Source: Comamonas testosteroni
GTDB lineage: Bacteria; Pseudomonadota; Gammaproteobacteria; Burkholderiales; Burkholderiaceae_C
NCBI RefSeq assembly: GCF_003569915.1
Contig: NZ_KZ984453.1
Coordinates: 1 to 64,000, forward strand
Length of the DNA: 64,000 nucleotides
Direction: 5' to 3'
Shown here piece after piece: positions 53,361-63,152 of this stretch. How positions within the stretch are numbered: position 1 is the first letter of the stretch; the number at the start of each line of letters is the position of its first letter. Below the pieces are notes generated by a model that was given only the letters and a program-made list of their open reading frames with translations, did not search any database and was not told the DNA's origin. A program made the translations under genes and the position numbers.

Positions 53361-53980
53361 GCGCGCTGAACCTGTCCGCCGTCAACGCCGAACTGGGCCA
53401 TGACGCTGAGGGTCTGGTGCGCTGGGCCGTGGGCCTGGGCCAGCCCACCATCGTCACCACGAACTTTCGCCCGTTTGAGGCTGTGATCCTGCACATGGTC
53501 AGCCAGGCGCTGCCCAATGTGCCCGTGGTGTGGATGGACAACGGCTACAACACCGAAGCGACTTACCAGTTTGCCGATGCAGTGACCAAGCAACTGGGTT
53601 TGAATCTGAAGATTTACCTGCCGCTGCGCTCTCGTGCTCACCGAGAAGCCGTGGAAGGTGCAACGCCTGCTCTGGATGATCCGCGCCACGCCGCTTTCAC
53701 CGAAGAAGTCAAGCTCGAACCCTTTGCCCGCGCCCTGCGCGAGACAGCGCCCAAGGTCTGGTTCACGGCCCTGCGCGCCACCGACACCGCCGTGCGCGCT
53801 GCCATGGACCCCGTGAGCATCAACCCCGACGGTCTGATCAAGGTCGCACCGCTGCTGCACTGGTCGTCCAAGGATTTGTACGAGTACTGCCAAAAGCACG
53901 GTCTTCCGAACAACTTTGACTATGTGGACCCCACTAAAGGCGAAGACAACCGCGAGTGCGGCTTACATCTTTCCCACTGA
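53357..53980 (+). CDS. cysH: PAPS/APS reductase-family protein, short form without [4Fe-4S] cysteines
   Basis: 207 residues. Adenine-nucleotide alpha-hydrolase fold with TTNFRPFEAVILHMV (phosphate loop), WMDNGYNTEATYQFADAV, VWFTALRATDTAVRAA and the C-terminal catalytic motif RECGLH. Only two cysteines exist in the whole protein (YEYCQKHG and ECGLH), so the CC...CxxC cluster of APS reductases is missing. It is also shorter than the about 240-residue E. coli PAPS reductase. By the usual rule it should be PAPS-type, but no APS kinase (cysC) is visible here. Operon position supports sulfate reduction. Confidence 0.85.
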   Translation: MSALNLSAVNAELGHDAEGLVRWAVGLGQPTIVTTNFRPFEAVILHMVSQALPNVPVVWMDNGYNTEATYQFADAVTKQLGLNLKIYLPLRSRAHREAVEGATPALDDPRHAAFTEEVKLEPFARALRETAPKVWFTALRATDTAVRAAMDPVSINPDGLIKVAPLLHWSSKDLYEYCQKHGLPNNFDYVDPTKGEDNRECGLHLSH

Positions 53981-53987
53981 AGTGGAA

Positions 53988-54098
53988 CACCCCCTGAGTC
54001 GCCTGCGGCGCCTTCCCCCTCAAGGGGGACGACAGCCTCGCGGCGGGGCGGCCCTAGCTCGCTGTCTCTGACTTTGGATTGCGCCAGTTTTGTACGGT
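53988..54098 (+). repeat. Gene-end GC-rich repeat, copy 5
   Basis: Begins ACCCCCTGAGTCGCCTGCGG, then CTTCCCCCTCAAGGGGGACG, GCGGGGCGGCC and a tail ending GCGCCAGTTTTG. It starts 7 bp after the cysH stop, inside the cys operon. Confidence 0.75.
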
Positions 54099-54108
54099 TT
54101 GCTTTAGA

Positions 54109-54140
54109 AAAGATAGCTGTCTGCCTAGTTCTTATAAGCA
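54109..54140 (+). repeat. Short dispersed repeat trace before cysD
   Basis: AAAAGATAGCTGTCTGCCTA then GTTCTTATAAGC, a partial match to the short family. It lies 28 bp upstream of the cysD start. Confidence 0.4.
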
Positions 54141-54167
54141 CTACAGCATGATTTGATTGGATAAACA

Positions 54168-55100
54168 ATGAACGCCCGTGTGGATACCCAAGTACTGAGC
54201 CAGCTCAGCAATCGCCACCTTGACGCTCTGGAAGAAGAAACCATCTTCATCCTGCGCGAAGTTGCGGCTACGTTTGAGCGCCCTGCGCTGCTGTTTTCGG
54301 GTGGCAAGGATTCGCTGGTCATGCTGCGCTGTGCCGAGAAGGCTTTTGGTGCGGGCCGCATTCCCTACCCTTTGCTGATGATCGATACCGGTCACAACTT
54401 CCCTGAAGTGACCGACTTCCGTGACCAGCGTGCCAAGGAGCTCGGTGCCGAGCTGATCGTGCGCAGCGTGGAAGATTCGATGGCGCGCGGAACGGTGCGT
54501 CTGGCCCACCCCGGCGAATCGCGCAATGTGCACCAGTCGGTGACGCTGCTCGAAGCGATTGAAGAATTCCGCTTTGACGCGCTGATCGGCGGTGCCCGCC
54601 GCGACGAAGAAAAAGCCCGCGCCAAGGAACGCGTCTTCAGCCACCGCGACAGCTTTGGCCAATGGCAGCCCAAGGCCCAGCGCCCCGAGCTGTGGACGCT
54701 GTTCAACACCCGTATTGCACAGGGCGAGCATTTCCGCGTCTTCCCCATCAGCAACTGGACCGAGCTGGACGTGTGGCAGTACATCGCCCGCGAAAACATT
54801 GCCCTGCCTTCGATCTACTACACCCACAAGCGTGATGTGGTGGAACGCAAAGGCCTGCTGGTGCCTGTGACCGAGCTGACACCGCCCAAGGACGGCGAAG
54901 AAGTCGTGCAGCGCGATGTGCGCTTCCGTACCGTGGGCGATATCACCTGCACCTGCCCCGTGGAAAGCACGGCCGCCACAGCGGAAGACATTGTGGTCGA
55001 GACCCTGGCCGCCGATGTGAGCGAGCGCGGCGCGACCCGCATGGACGACAAGACCAGCGAGGCGTCTATGGAGAAGCGCAAAAAAGACGGTTACTTCTAA
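54168..55100 (+). CDS. cysD: Sulfate adenylyltransferase subunit 2
   Basis: 310 residues. PP-loop ATP pyrophosphatase that adenylates sulfate to APS together with the GTPase CysN. Motifs: LLFSGGKDSLVMLRCAEKAF (PP-loop, about 44-63), MIDTGHNFPEVTDFRD, GGARRDEEKARAKERVFSHRD, SNWTELDVWQYI and the terminal EKRKKDGYF. The start at 54168 fits the family. Separated from cysH by a gene-end repeat and from cysN by another. Confidence 0.96.
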   Translation: MNARVDTQVLSQLSNRHLDALEEETIFILREVAATFERPALLFSGGKDSLVMLRCAEKAFGAGRIPYPLLMIDTGHNFPEVTDFRDQRAKELGAELIVRSVEDSMARGTVRLAHPGESRNVHQSVTLLEAIEEFRFDALIGGARRDEEKARAKERVFSHRDSFGQWQPKAQRPELWTLFNTRIAQGEHFRVFPISNWTELDVWQYIARENIALPSIYYTHKRDVVERKGLLVPVTELTPPKDGEEVVQRDVRFRTVGDITCTCPVESTAATAEDIVVETLAADVSERGATRMDDKTSEASMEKRKKDGYF

Positions 55101-55103
55101 GGC

Positions 55104-55225
55104 ACCCCCTGAGCGGCTTTGCCGCTTCCCCCTCTCTCGCTTCGCTGCGCTTGCGGGAGGGGGACGACGCCATCGCCGCGAGGCGGCTCTTGCTCGGCGT
55201 CCCTGGGTTGGGTTGTGCTTGCTTT
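55104..55225 (+). repeat. Gene-end GC-rich repeat, copy 6
   Basis: Begins CACCCCCTGAGCGGCTTTGC, then CTTCCCCCTCTCTCGCTTCG/GCGGGAGGGGGACGAC and CGAGGCGGCTCTTGCTCGGC, tail GGGTTGTGCTTGC. It starts 4 bp after the cysD stop. Confidence 0.78.
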
Positions 55226-55264
55226 TCGCGCGGTGCGCGTGGCTGAATCACTGAGATAAATGCG

Positions 55265-56638
55265 ATGACTGAAACTATTAATTCCGTAGCTGCCAGCCTA
55301 GATACATCCAAGGCTACAGGCCAATTTGATACAGATAACGGCAGCGCGCTGCGCTTTATTACCTGCGGCTCGGTGGACGATGGCAAGAGCACTCTGATTG
55401 GCCGTTTGCTGGTCGATACACGTGCCGTGCTGCAAGACCAGCTGGCGGGCGTGACCAAGTCGGGCGAGACCGATCTGGCTTTACTGACCGATGGCCTGGC
55501 CGCCGAGCGCGAGCAAGGCATCACGATTGATGTGGCCTACCGCTACTTCAACACCGAAGCGCGCAAGTTCATCATTGGCGATGCGCCCGGCCATGAGCAG
55601 TACACCCGCAATATGGTCACCGCTGCGTCCAGCGCCGATGCCGCCGTGGTGCTGGTTGATGCCACCAAGCTGGACTGGAAAAACGCCGACTTGGAGTTGC
55701 TGCCCCAGACGCGCCGCCACAGCCTGCTGGCCCACCTGCTGCGTGTGAACTCACTGGTGTTTGCCATCAACAAGCTCGACGCCGTGGCTGACCCGGCCCT
55801 GGCCTTTGCCCATATCAGCGCCGCGCTGCAAAAGTTTGCGGCTTCTGCAGGCATCAAGGCCACGGCCACCGTGCCCGTGTCTGCGCTCAAGGGCTATAAC
55901 GTGGTCAACACCGAAGCGGGCTGGGCTGGCTACAACGGCCCCAGCTTGCTCAAGCTGCTGGAAAAGCTGCCCAATACCCCTACCGACACGGACTTGCCTT
56001 TGGCCTTCCCCGTGCAGTGGGTGGAAAAATTTCACGACAGCGCTGTGACCACACAAGGCCGCCGCGTGTTCTGGGGCCGTGTGGCCGCAGGTGTGGCCGA
56101 GGTGGGTGCCAAGGTTCAGATCCTGCCCAGCGGCCAGCTCGCTACCGTTGCGCAAGTGATTGACCATGCCCGCGTGCCCAAGAGCGTCAACGCAGGTCTG
56201 TCCGCTGGCATCACCCTCGACCATGAAGTCGATGTCTCGCGTGGCGACTGGATTGTGGCCGCCCCCGTGGCCACTGAAGCCGCTGAAGACGACTTTGATG
56301 CCCCCGCTGCTGTGAGCCCCTGGCCCGCCAGCCGCGAAATCACCGCTACCGTGGCCTGGATGGACAACGAGCCCCTGGTGCCCGGCCGCGTGTACTGGGC
56401 GCTGCACGGCCACCGCTGGGTCAAGGCCAAGGCTCGCAGCGTGACCCATCGCCTGAACATCAACACGCTGGAGAAGGAAGAAGCCCAGCAGCTCGAAACC
56501 AATGCCATCGGTCAGGTGGAGCTGGTGCTGCAGGAAGCCATTCCCGCCGCGCCCTTTACCCAGGCGCGCCAGCTGGGCTCGCTGATTCTGGTAGACACTG
56601 CCAGCAACGCCACTGCCGGTGCGGCACTGGTGAATTAA
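55265..56638 (+). CDS. cysN: Sulfate adenylyltransferase subunit 1 (GTPase)
   Basis: 457 residues. EF-Tu-like GTPase with G1 [15 protein letters not shown] (about 36), switch regions around [16 protein letters not shown]3 [13 protein letters not shown]4 NKLD and beta-barrel domains 2 and 3. It energises CysD. It ends without the C-terminal APS-kinase (CysC) fusion found in some bacteria. The first about 30 residues ([20 protein letters not shown]) are encoded by DNA matching the short dispersed repeat, suggesting an in-frame insertion in the non-conserved leader. Confidence 0.96.
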   Translation: MTETINSVAASLDTSKATGQFDTDNGSALRFITCGSVDDGKSTLIGRLLVDTRAVLQDQLAGVTKSGETDLALLTDGLAAEREQGITIDVAYRYFNTEARKFIIGDAPGHEQYTRNMVTAASSADAAVVLVDATKLDWKNADLELLPQTRRHSLLAHLLRVNSLVFAINKLDAVADPALAFAHISAALQKFAASAGIKATATVPVSALKGYNVVNTEAGWAGYNGPSLLKLLEKLPNTPTDTDLPLAFPVQWVEKFHDSAVTTQGRRVFWGRVAAGVAEVGAKVQILPSGQLATVAQVIDHARVPKSVNAGLSAGITLDHEVDVSRGDWIVAAPVATEAAEDDFDAPAAVSPWPASREITATVAWMDNEPLVPGRVYWALHGHRWVKAKARSVTHRLNINTLEKEEAQQLETNAIGQVELVLQEAIPAAPFTQARQLGSLILVDTASNATAGAALVN

Positions 56639-56771
56639 AGCGAGGCTGCATGCGGCTTCTGGGCCCAAACCAGATCGCCGCGCAGCCTTATCCGGCCAGG
56701 CACTGGCGCTGCGCGGGAAAAAACCTAAAATCACGGGGTTTTACCAATCCCCACCCAACAAGAAGATTTCA

Positions 56772-57101
56772 ATGACTCACGTCGTTACCGAAAACTGCAT
56801 CAAGTGCAAATACACCGATTGCGTGGATGTCTGCCCCGTGGACTGCTTCCGTGAAGGCCCCAACTTCCTGGTGATCGATCCTGATGAGTGCATTGACTGC
56901 GCCGTCTGCATCCCCGAGTGCCCTGCCAACGCCATCTTTGCCGAAGAAGATGTGCCTGCCGACCAGCTCGCCTTCATCAAGCTCAACGTCGATCTGTCCC
57001 AGCTCAAGAGCTGGAAGAGCATCACCAAGCGCAAGGCCTCGCTGCCCGACGCTGACGAGTGGAATGGCAAGCCGAACAAAGTGGATTTGCTCGAGCGCTA
57101 A
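56772..57101 (+). CDS. fdxA: 7Fe ferredoxin
   Basis: 109 residues. [3Fe-4S][4Fe-4S] ferredoxin of the Azotobacter FdI type. N-terminal Cys cluster [20 protein letters not shown] then PVDCF, second cluster [16 protein letters not shown], and a C-terminal extension with [17 protein letters not shown]. It is a soluble electron carrier. A reductase gene lies 36 bp downstream, and cysN ends 133 bp upstream, making it a plausible donor to CysI (inference). Confidence 0.95.
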   Translation: MTHVVTENCIKCKYTDCVDVCPVDCFREGPNFLVIDPDECIDCAVCIPECPANAIFAEEDVPADQLAFIKLNVDLSQLKSWKSITKRKASLPDADEWNGKPNKVDLLER

Positions 57102-57137
57102 GCCGCCTGGGGCGCGGACTGCGCTACGCTTGACTGC

Positions 57138-58208
57138 ATGAGCCTGTCCAACGCAACGCCCAATACATCCCTCTCCCAACAACCCGCCGTGGAAACCGAC
57201 GCCCTCGTCATTGGCGCCGGTCCGGCGGGTTTGTTTCAGGCCTTCCAGCTGGGCCTGCAGGGCATTCAAGCCCATCTGATCGACGCCCTGCCCCATATTG
57301 GCGGCCAGTGCAGCCAGCTCTACGGCCACAAGCCCATCTACGACATCCCCGGCATTCCCGTCTGCACAGGGCTGGAGCTGGTGCAGTTGCTGGACAAGCA
57401 GATTGCACCCATGAAGGTGCCGCGCCATCTGGGTCAGCAGGTGCAAAGCCTTGAAGCCATGGCCGATGGCCGCTGGCAGGTGGGCACCACGGCAGGCCAG
57501 ACCTTCCACACCCGCACTGTTTTTATCGCCGCTGGCGTGGGCGCTTTTGTGCCCAAGGCGCTCAAAGTGCCCAGTGTGGAGGCTCTGGCCGCAGATCAAC
57601 TGCTCTACCACCCTCAGCAGTTGGAGATGGCTGCGGGCCGTCAGGTTCTGGTCTATGGCGGCGATGAAGAAGCGGTGAGCGCCGCCATTGTCTGCGCTTC
57701 CACGGCAGGCAAAACCGTCCTCATGCACCGCCGCGACAGCTTCAATGCCGAGCCTGCGCAACTGGACAAGCTCCAGCAACTGCGTGACAGCGGTGCGATT
57801 GAAGTGCTGATCGGCCAGATCACCGAAGTGCAGCAAGAGAATGGCCAGCTCAAGACCGTGCGGTGGATGGACGGCGAAGGCAACGAGCACCCGCTGCCCG
57901 TTGAGCTGCTGCTGGTCTATCTGGGCATCTCGCCCAAGCTGGGGTCACTGACGGACTGGGGCCTGGCGCTGGAACGCAAGCAACTGCTTGTGGACCCCGC
58001 CACGCTGGCCACCAGCGCGCAAGGTATCTATGCGATTGGCGACATCATCCACTACCCGGGCAAGAAGCGGTTGATTCTCTGCGCCTTCCACGAGGCCACC
58101 ATGGCCGCCTTTGCCGCTGCCGAATATCTGCAAGGCAGCAAGCCTCTGCTGGAGTACACGACGACCAGCGCCCGCCTGCATGGCATCCTCGGTGTCAGCC
58201 ACGCATAA
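57138..58208 (+). CDS. Thioredoxin-reductase-like ferredoxin-NAD(P) reductase
   Basis: 356 residues, two dinucleotide-binding domains: FAD site [20 protein letters not shown] (about 21-40), NAD(P)H site [19 protein letters not shown] (about 171-189) and the C-terminal FAD motif [20 protein letters not shown]. It lacks the CxxC of thioredoxin reductases, so it belongs to the FNR2/TrxR-like ferredoxin reductases. Probably co-transcribed with fdxA. An electron path NAD(P)H to this enzyme to FdxA to CysI is possible but unproven. Confidence 0.9.
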   Translation: MSLSNATPNTSLSQQPAVETDALVIGAGPAGLFQAFQLGLQGIQAHLIDALPHIGGQCSQLYGHKPIYDIPGIPVCTGLELVQLLDKQIAPMKVPRHLGQQVQSLEAMADGRWQVGTTAGQTFHTRTVFIAAGVGAFVPKALKVPSVEALAADQLLYHPQQLEMAAGRQVLVYGGDEEAVSAAIVCASTAGKTVLMHRRDSFNAEPAQLDKLQQLRDSGAIEVLIGQITEVQQENGQLKTVRWMDGEGNEHPLPVELLLVYLGISPKLGSLTDWGLALERKQLLVDPATLATSAQGIYAIGDIIHYPGKKRLILCAFHEATMAAFAAAEYLQGSKPLLEYTTTSARLHGILGVSHA

Positions 58209-58210
58209 AC

Positions 58211-58242
58211 AAAAAAACCGCTACTCCGGTCAGGAGTAGCGG
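58211..58242 (-). terminator. Terminator of the NCS2 permease gene
   Basis: A perfect 10-bp stem (CCGCTACTCC/GGAGTAGCGG) and 5-base loop. The A-run at 58211-58217 becomes a U-tract on the minus strand. Confidence 0.8.
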
Positions 58243-58293
58243 CATCAATCACGACGGGGACGGACCCCACCGCGCGCACTTGGCGAAGATTCT

Positions 58294-59784
58294 TCAGTGG
58301 CCGTGCGCGGGCTTCACGGGAATGATGGGCACTTCCTTGCCATCCTTGTCAAAGACCTTGCCGCCTTCCACGCGGTCACCATCGGCCAGCATCTCCAGCA
58401 CATGCTGGCTCAGCTGGCGGCCGTAACCGGCTTCAAAGACCGAAGGCTGATCGGAATTGCCTTGTTTGAAGTGGTTGTAGACCAGATTCAGAGTCACCGC
58501 GACCAGAGCCGTTGCGCTGATGCCCGAGTGGAAAATCGTGGCAAACCAGGCAGGGAACTGATCGTAGAACTTGGGAGCTACCACCGGCAGCAGACCTGCG
58601 CCCACCGACGTGGCCACAATGATCAGGTTCATATTGTTGTTGTACTCGACCTTGGCCAGCGTACGAATGCCGCTGGCTGCCACGGTACCGAACAGCACCA
58701 GACCCGCACCACCCAGCACCGAGGGAGGTACGCAGGCCACGATACGGCCCATCACCGGCAGCACGCCAAACACGATCAGGATCACGCCCGAAGCTGCCAC
58801 CACAAAGCGGCTCTTGATGCCGGTCACCGCGACCAGGCCCACGTTCTGCGCAAATGCGCTCTGCGTGAAGCCACCGAACAGGGGAGCCACGATGCTGGAG
58901 AGCATGTCGGCACGCAGGCCGTCACCCAGGCGACGACCATCCACAGGGCTGTCCACGATTTCGCCCACGGCCAGCACGTCTGCCGAGGTCTCCACCAGAA
59001 TCACCAAGATCACGATAAACATGGAGATGGTGGCCGCCATGTCAAACGTGGGCCAGCCAAAATGCAAGGGGGTGGGAACCGCCAGAATGGGGCCATTGAG
59101 CACTTGCGAGAAATCGGCCTTGCCCATGAGCACGGCAGCCACCGTACCCACCAGAATCGCCACCAGAATCGACAAACGCGACAGGGTTGCATTGCCCAGC
59201 TTGCTGAACAGCAACACCATGAACAGCGACAGACCCGCCAGGCCCACATTGCCCATGCTGCCATAGTCCGGCGAGGAGGCATTGCCACCCATGGCCCAGT
59301 GCGCAGCCACCGGCATCAGCGACATGCCGATCACCGTGATCACGCAGCCATTGACCAGCGGCGGAAAGAACTTGGTGATGCGTGAGAAAACCGGCGCAAT
59401 GATCAAGCCCAGAATCGAGGCATACATCACCGCACCCAGCACGCCAGCAATGCCGCCACCCGTATGCAGAATGCTGACCATGGTGGCCACGCCGGCAAAC
59501 GAAACGCCCTGCACCAATGGAAGACGGCAACCAAAGAAGGGAAGGCCCAGGGTCTGCAACAGCGTTGCCACGCCACCCATGAAAAGACAGGCCGTGACCA
59601 GCAAACCGGCATCTGCCGCCGACATGCCCGCGGCTTCCGCCACGATCAGGGGCACCGCCACAATGCCACCATACATGGTCAAAACATGCTGCAGGCCATA
59701 CATTAGATTGGCTGCAACACCAAGGTTTTCATCCTCAGGCCGCACGGGGGCCGAGTTCACAGATGATCCGTATTGATCGTTCAT
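58294..59784 (-). CDS. NCS2-family purine (xanthine/urate-type) permease
   Basis: 496 residues, inner-membrane nucleobase:cation symporter with about 14 helices. The NAT signature is seen as SAFAQNVGLVAVTGIKSR (about residue 325), preceded by EIVDSPVDGRRLGDGLRADM. The family start GVAANLMYGLQHVLTMYGG and QNVG motif fit xanthine/uric-acid transporters. The exact substrate is uncertain. The ATG at 59784 has GGAGAC before it. A TTGTATACAA palindrome lies about 170 bp upstream. No purine-catabolic genes are in the window. Confidence 0.9.
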   Translation of the reverse strand: MNDQYGSSVNSAPVRPEDENLGVAANLMYGLQHVLTMYGGIVAVPLIVAEAAGMSAADAGLLVTACLFMGGVATLLQTLGLPFFGCRLPLVQGVSFAGVATMVSILHTGGGIAGVLGAVMYASILGLIIAPVFSRITKFFPPLVNGCVITVIGMSLMPVAAHWAMGGNASSPDYGSMGNVGLAGLSLFMVLLFSKLGNATLSRLSILVAILVGTVAAVLMGKADFSQVLNGPILAVPTPLHFGWPTFDMAATISMFIVILVILVETSADVLAVGEIVDSPVDGRRLGDGLRADMLSSIVAPLFGGFTQSAFAQNVGLVAVTGIKSRFVVAASGVILIVFGVLPVMGRIVACVPPSVLGGAGLVLFGTVAASGIRTLAKVEYNNNMNLIIVATSVGAGLLPVVAPKFYDQFPAWFATIFHSGISATALVAVTLNLVYNHFKQGNSDQPSVFEAGYGRQLSQHVLEMLADGDRVEGGKVFDKDGKEVPIIPVKPAHGH

Positions 59785-60181
59785 CGTTGTCTCCTGGTTC
59801 TTCCTACTCACCAAGGCTCTTGAGGCCTTTTGACTCATTCACTACTTTGCAATACGCAGACCGTAACACCTGCGGCGCGATCACAGCCATGCCCATCGAT
59901 GCATGACAGGGAGACTGTACGCCTCAAGAATACCGAAATTGTCTACAGTTTTGTATACAAAGTGCTGACAAGAAAAGGCAAAGAGCGAGCACTCTCAGAG
60001 TGCGGTGAACAAGAAGCCCCGGGAAACCGATAACTCAATAACTACATCGCGCAACCTTTGGCGCGCAGGCTGACGCAAGGCTCAGCAAAGCATTTCAACC
60101 TTCACGCCATCTGCAGCAGGCGTATTCCCAAAAACCCGGGGGCAACGTTGACCTGCTGCGGCAACGCAAGGCAGCTTGCCA
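59785..60181. promoter_or_regulatory. Region upstream of the permease, with a palindromic site
   Basis: 397 bp with no credible gene. At 59951-59960 there is a perfect palindrome TTGTATACAA within TACAGTTTTGTATACAAAG, typical of GntR-type operators and likely to serve the permease promoter. The rest (60000-60181) shows nothing notable. Confidence 0.4.
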
Positions 60182-60418
60182 TCATGGAAGGCTCAAGTCC
60201 ATGCCGAGCTTCCAGGCAAGACCAAAGGTAAAGAGCAGCACACCCATCAGTCCCAAAAGAAAGACGGCAGCCAGCTTGCCGCCCATGCGCAGCAGCGCGC
60301 GCTTGTCCATCCCCTTCTTCCTGCCCTGGTCGTAATGCCACTTGATGGCAAAGAACATGCACGAGCCAAAGATGAGCACTTTGAAGGTGAGAAAGACTAC
60401 AGGGACCCAATCGAACAT
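60182..60418 (-). CDS. Small membrane protein of unknown function
   Basis: 78 residues with two membrane helices (about 6-25 and 46-70) separated by a basic cytoplasmic loop (KWHYDQGRKKGMDKRALLRM). The start chosen is the ATG at 60418 (MFDWVPVVFLTFKVLIFGSC); a TTG six codons earlier is less likely. I do not recognise the family. It is divergent from the MocR-type regulator gene, with a 126-bp AT-rich gap between them. Confidence 0.65.
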   Translation of the reverse strand: MFDWVPVVFLTFKVLIFGSCMFFAIKWHYDQGRKKGMDKRALLRMGGKLAAVFLLGLMGVLLFTFGLAWKLGMDLSLP

Positions 60419-60544
60419 TTTGAAAATTCCAGCCAAGACGAAAAGTCAGCGCTTGCCATACAAGCATGGCGGCACCCTTGTTTTTAAGGCATATTAAATA
60501 AAAACAATTTCCATACATGCGGACCAAATGTCCTATTGAAAACC

Positions 60545-61951
60545 ATGCAAGACAAGGATCCTCCTCTCTGGCTGCCACACCTGGCCCCACACAGCGGTCC
60601 TCGCTTCTTGCAGATTGCAGATGCCTTGCATACCGCGGTTGCAGACGGATTGCTCAAACCCGGTGACCGTCTGCCGCCACAGCGGCTGCTGGCTGCGCGG
60701 CTGCGGGTTGATCTCACGACGGTGACACGCGCCTACGACGAAGCCAGGCGCCGCAACCTGCTCGAAGGTCGCGGTGCCCGGGGCACCTATGTGGCAGCGC
60801 CCAAAGTCGAACTGAACCCGGTGCTTGACCTGAGCATGAACACCCCGCCTCCAACAGGAGACGTGGACTTCGATGACCTCATGAAACAAGGCTTGTCTCA
60901 GGTCTTGATGCGGGCCAACGCCCAATTGCTGATGACTTACCACTTGGGAGGTGGAAGCGATGCAGACCGCACAGCTGGCACCCAATGGCTGGAGCCGATG
61001 TTTGGGCCACTGGAAACACAGCAAGTCGTCGTATGCCCGGGCGCGCAAGCGGCGATCGCCGCCGTCATTCTGGCGCTGACAGCACCTGGCGACGTGATCT
61101 TGGCAGAGCCCATGAGCTATCCCGGCCTGCGGACTGCTGCGACCCAATTGGGCCGGCGCATTGTGACAGTAGGCACGGACGAGCACGGCATGCGCCCGGA
61201 AATACTGGAACAAGCCTGCCACCGGCATCAGCCCAGGCTGCTCTACCTCAACCCAACCCTACAGAACCCGACTGCGGTCACCATGCCCGAGCACCGGCGC
61301 AAGGAGCTGGCCAACATCGCCAGGTGCTGCAATCTGCGAATCATCGAAGACGACCCCTACTGGCTTCTGGCCGATGCCCCTCCATCACCCATTGGTACCT
61401 GGGCGCCGGAGCAGGTGGTTTACATCTGCACCCTGTCCAAATCCCTGACGCCGGGTTTGCGGGTTGCATTTGTACTGATCCATGATGCCCAGGAGCGCGA
61501 ACGCTTCCTGGTTGCGCTGCGCTCCTTCGCATTGATGGTTGCTCCGCTGGCCGCCGCATTGGCCACGCAGTGGATTTTCGACGGTTCGGCCAAACGATTG
61601 ATGGAGGGCATACGCCAGGAGGCACGCCTGCGCCACACAATGGCCCGGGGCATTTTGGCCGGCCGCTATAGCGGTGCTGGAGACGGCCTGCATGTATGGC
61701 TGGAGTTGCCGGGGTATTGGACCCCCACGCAACTGGTGCACGCGGCCGAAACTGCGGGCATCGTCGTGACGCCCGCAGAGGCCTTCGCCATGGAGGCTGG
61801 GGCGGGTGGTGAATCGCTCAACCCTTCCTTGAGTTCCATTCGCATCTCTTTGGGCAGCATCCCAGATCGCAGCCGCCTGCAGGCCGCTCTGCAGCGCCTG
61901 TCCGATCTGCTAGCGCAGCGGCCCGAGCCGTTTGGCAAAGCTGTTGTTTAG
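60545..61951 (+). CDS. MocR-type GntR/aminotransferase regulator
   Basis: 468 residues. An N-terminal GntR winged helix (about 15-85: FLQIADALHTAVADGLLKPG, LPPQRLLAARLRVDLTTVTR) is fused to a fold-type I aminotransferase-like domain (about 110-465: CPGAQAAIAAVILALTAPGD, LYLNPTLQNPT, IEDDPYW, and the PLP-Lys region TLSKSLTPGLRVAF). Such regulators use PLP and an amine or amino acid as effector. It is divergent from the small membrane protein, which is its most likely local target (inference). The start is set at the ATG; a TTG three codons earlier is also possible. Confidence 0.88.
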   Translation: MQDKDPPLWLPHLAPHSGPRFLQIADALHTAVADGLLKPGDRLPPQRLLAARLRVDLTTVTRAYDEARRRNLLEGRGARGTYVAAPKVELNPVLDLSMNTPPPTGDVDFDDLMKQGLSQVLMRANAQLLMTYHLGGGSDADRTAGTQWLEPMFGPLETQQVVVCPGAQAAIAAVILALTAPGDVILAEPMSYPGLRTAATQLGRRIVTVGTDEHGMRPEILEQACHRHQPRLLYLNPTLQNPTAVTMPEHRRKELANIARCCNLRIIEDDPYWLLADAPPSPIGTWAPEQVVYICTLSKSLTPGLRVAFVLIHDAQERERFLVALRSFALMVAPLAAALATQWIFDGSAKRLMEGIRQEARLRHTMARGILAGRYSGAGDGLHVWLELPGYWTPTQLVHAAETAGIVVTPAEAFAMEAGAGGESLNPSLSSIRISLGSIPDRSRLQAALQRLSDLLAQRPEPFGKAVV

Positions 61952-62032
61952 CAATCCAATTGGCGCCGCCAAGATTTCCCTGACCCTATCCCTGAATCAA
62001 AGCGGCTCCATCCTCAATCACCACTGGCGCCA

Positions 62033-62572
62033 TCAATCATCTTCGGCAGAGGCAATGCCGGGAAACAGCACATCCGTGTACCCGAACTGCGCAAAGTCGC
62101 GCATGCGCATGGGGTAGAGCTTGCCCCAGAGGTGATCGCACTCGTGCTGCACCACACGCGCATGAAAGCCCTCCACGGTGCGGTCGATCGGGTCGCCATA
62201 AATATCAAAGCCGGTGTAGCGCACCTTGTTCCAGCGCGGCACCATGCCGCGCATGCCGGGCACGGACAGGCAGCCTTCCCAGTCCAGTTGCTCTTCCTCA
62301 CCTATCGGCGTGATCACAGGATTGATCAGCGTGGTGCGCGGCACGATGGGAGCGTCCGGGTAGCGCGGGTTGGACTGCCCCGAGCCAAATACCACCATTT
62401 GCAGATCCACGCCAATTTGCGGAGCGGCCAGGCCCGCCCCATTGGCTGCATGCATGGTGTCGAGCAAATCCACGAGCAGCAGATGCAAGGCATCGGTATC
62501 AAACTCGGTCACAGGCTGAGCAACACGCAGCAGGCGCGGGTCACCCATTTTCAAAATGGTTCTAACAGTCAT
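62033..62572 (-). CDS. def: Peptide deformylase
   Basis: 179 residues. Removes the N-formyl group from nascent proteins. All three family motifs are present: [10 protein letters not shown] (about 44-53), EGCLSVPG (metal Cys, about 100) and QHECDHLWG (H-E-x-x-H-equivalent written HECDH, about 142). One of several def copies may exist. It is a single gene transcribed away from the tRNA array. Confidence 0.96.
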   Translation of the reverse strand: MTVRTILKMGDPRLLRVAQPVTEFDTDALHLLLVDLLDTMHAANGAGLAAPQIGVDLQMVVFGSGQSNPRYPDAPIVPRTTLINPVITPIGEEEQLDWEGCLSVPGMRGMVPRWNKVRYTGFDIYGDPIDRTVEGFHARVVQHECDHLWGKLYPMRMRDFAQFGYTDVLFPGIASAEDD

Positions 62573-62778
62573 ATCTGGCAGCCAAGCCCCCGCCTTTCAG
62601 CCGGCACGGGCACAGTGTTGAGAAATCCAGCCGGGTCAGGCGCATCCCGACCTCCATTGCAAAAGCATAGCGCCCGGGCGTTCAGGCGCATGGAGAACAC
62701 CGCTTTCCGAGAAAATTTCGTGAAATTCTGGTGAACTTCTCTGCGACTACTTTTTACAGCCTATAATTCAAGGCTTGT

Positions 62779-62854
62779 TCCTCAATAGCTCAGTCGGTAG
62801 AGCGCCGGACTGTTAATCCGTAGGTCCCTGGTTCGAGCCCAGGTTGAGGAGCCA
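62779..62854 (+). tRNA. tRNA-Asn (GTT), copy 1 of 4
   Basis: 76-nt cloverleaf beginning TCCTCAATAGCTCAGTCGGT, anticodon GTT in GGACTGTTAATCC, T-loop GGTTCGAGCCC, CCA encoded. It is the first of a tandem array with a period of about 125 bp. Confidence 0.96.
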
Positions 62855-62903
62855 AGAATTCAGATGTTCTGCAATCGTTCAGAACGTCAACCAACCGACA
62901 TAT

Positions 62904-62979
62904 TCCTCAATAGCTCAGTCGGTAGAGCGCCGGACTGTTAATCCGTAGGTCCCTGGTTCGAGCCCAGGTTGAGGAGCCA
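62904..62979 (+). tRNA. tRNA-Asn (GTT), copy 2 of 4
   Basis: Identical in sequence to the copy at 62779. The spacer before it carries a TTCTGCAATCGTTCAGAA-type hairpin. Confidence 0.96.
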
Positions 62980-63027
62980 AAATTTGTCAGCCTTGCAATC
63001 GTTCAAGGCATTGTCACACCGACATAT

Positions 63028-63103
63028 TCCTCAATAGCTCAGTCGGTAGAGCGCCGGACTGTTAATCCGTAGGTCCCTGGTTCGAGCCCAGGTTGAGGAG
63101 CCA
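63028..63103 (+). tRNA. tRNA-Asn (GTT), copy 3 of 4
   Basis: Identical in sequence to the other copies. The spacer hairpin before it is CCTTGCAATCGTTCAAGG. Confidence 0.96.
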
Positions 63104-63152
63104 CAATTCAAAACGCCTTGCAATCGTTCAAGGCATTGTCAAACCGACATAT

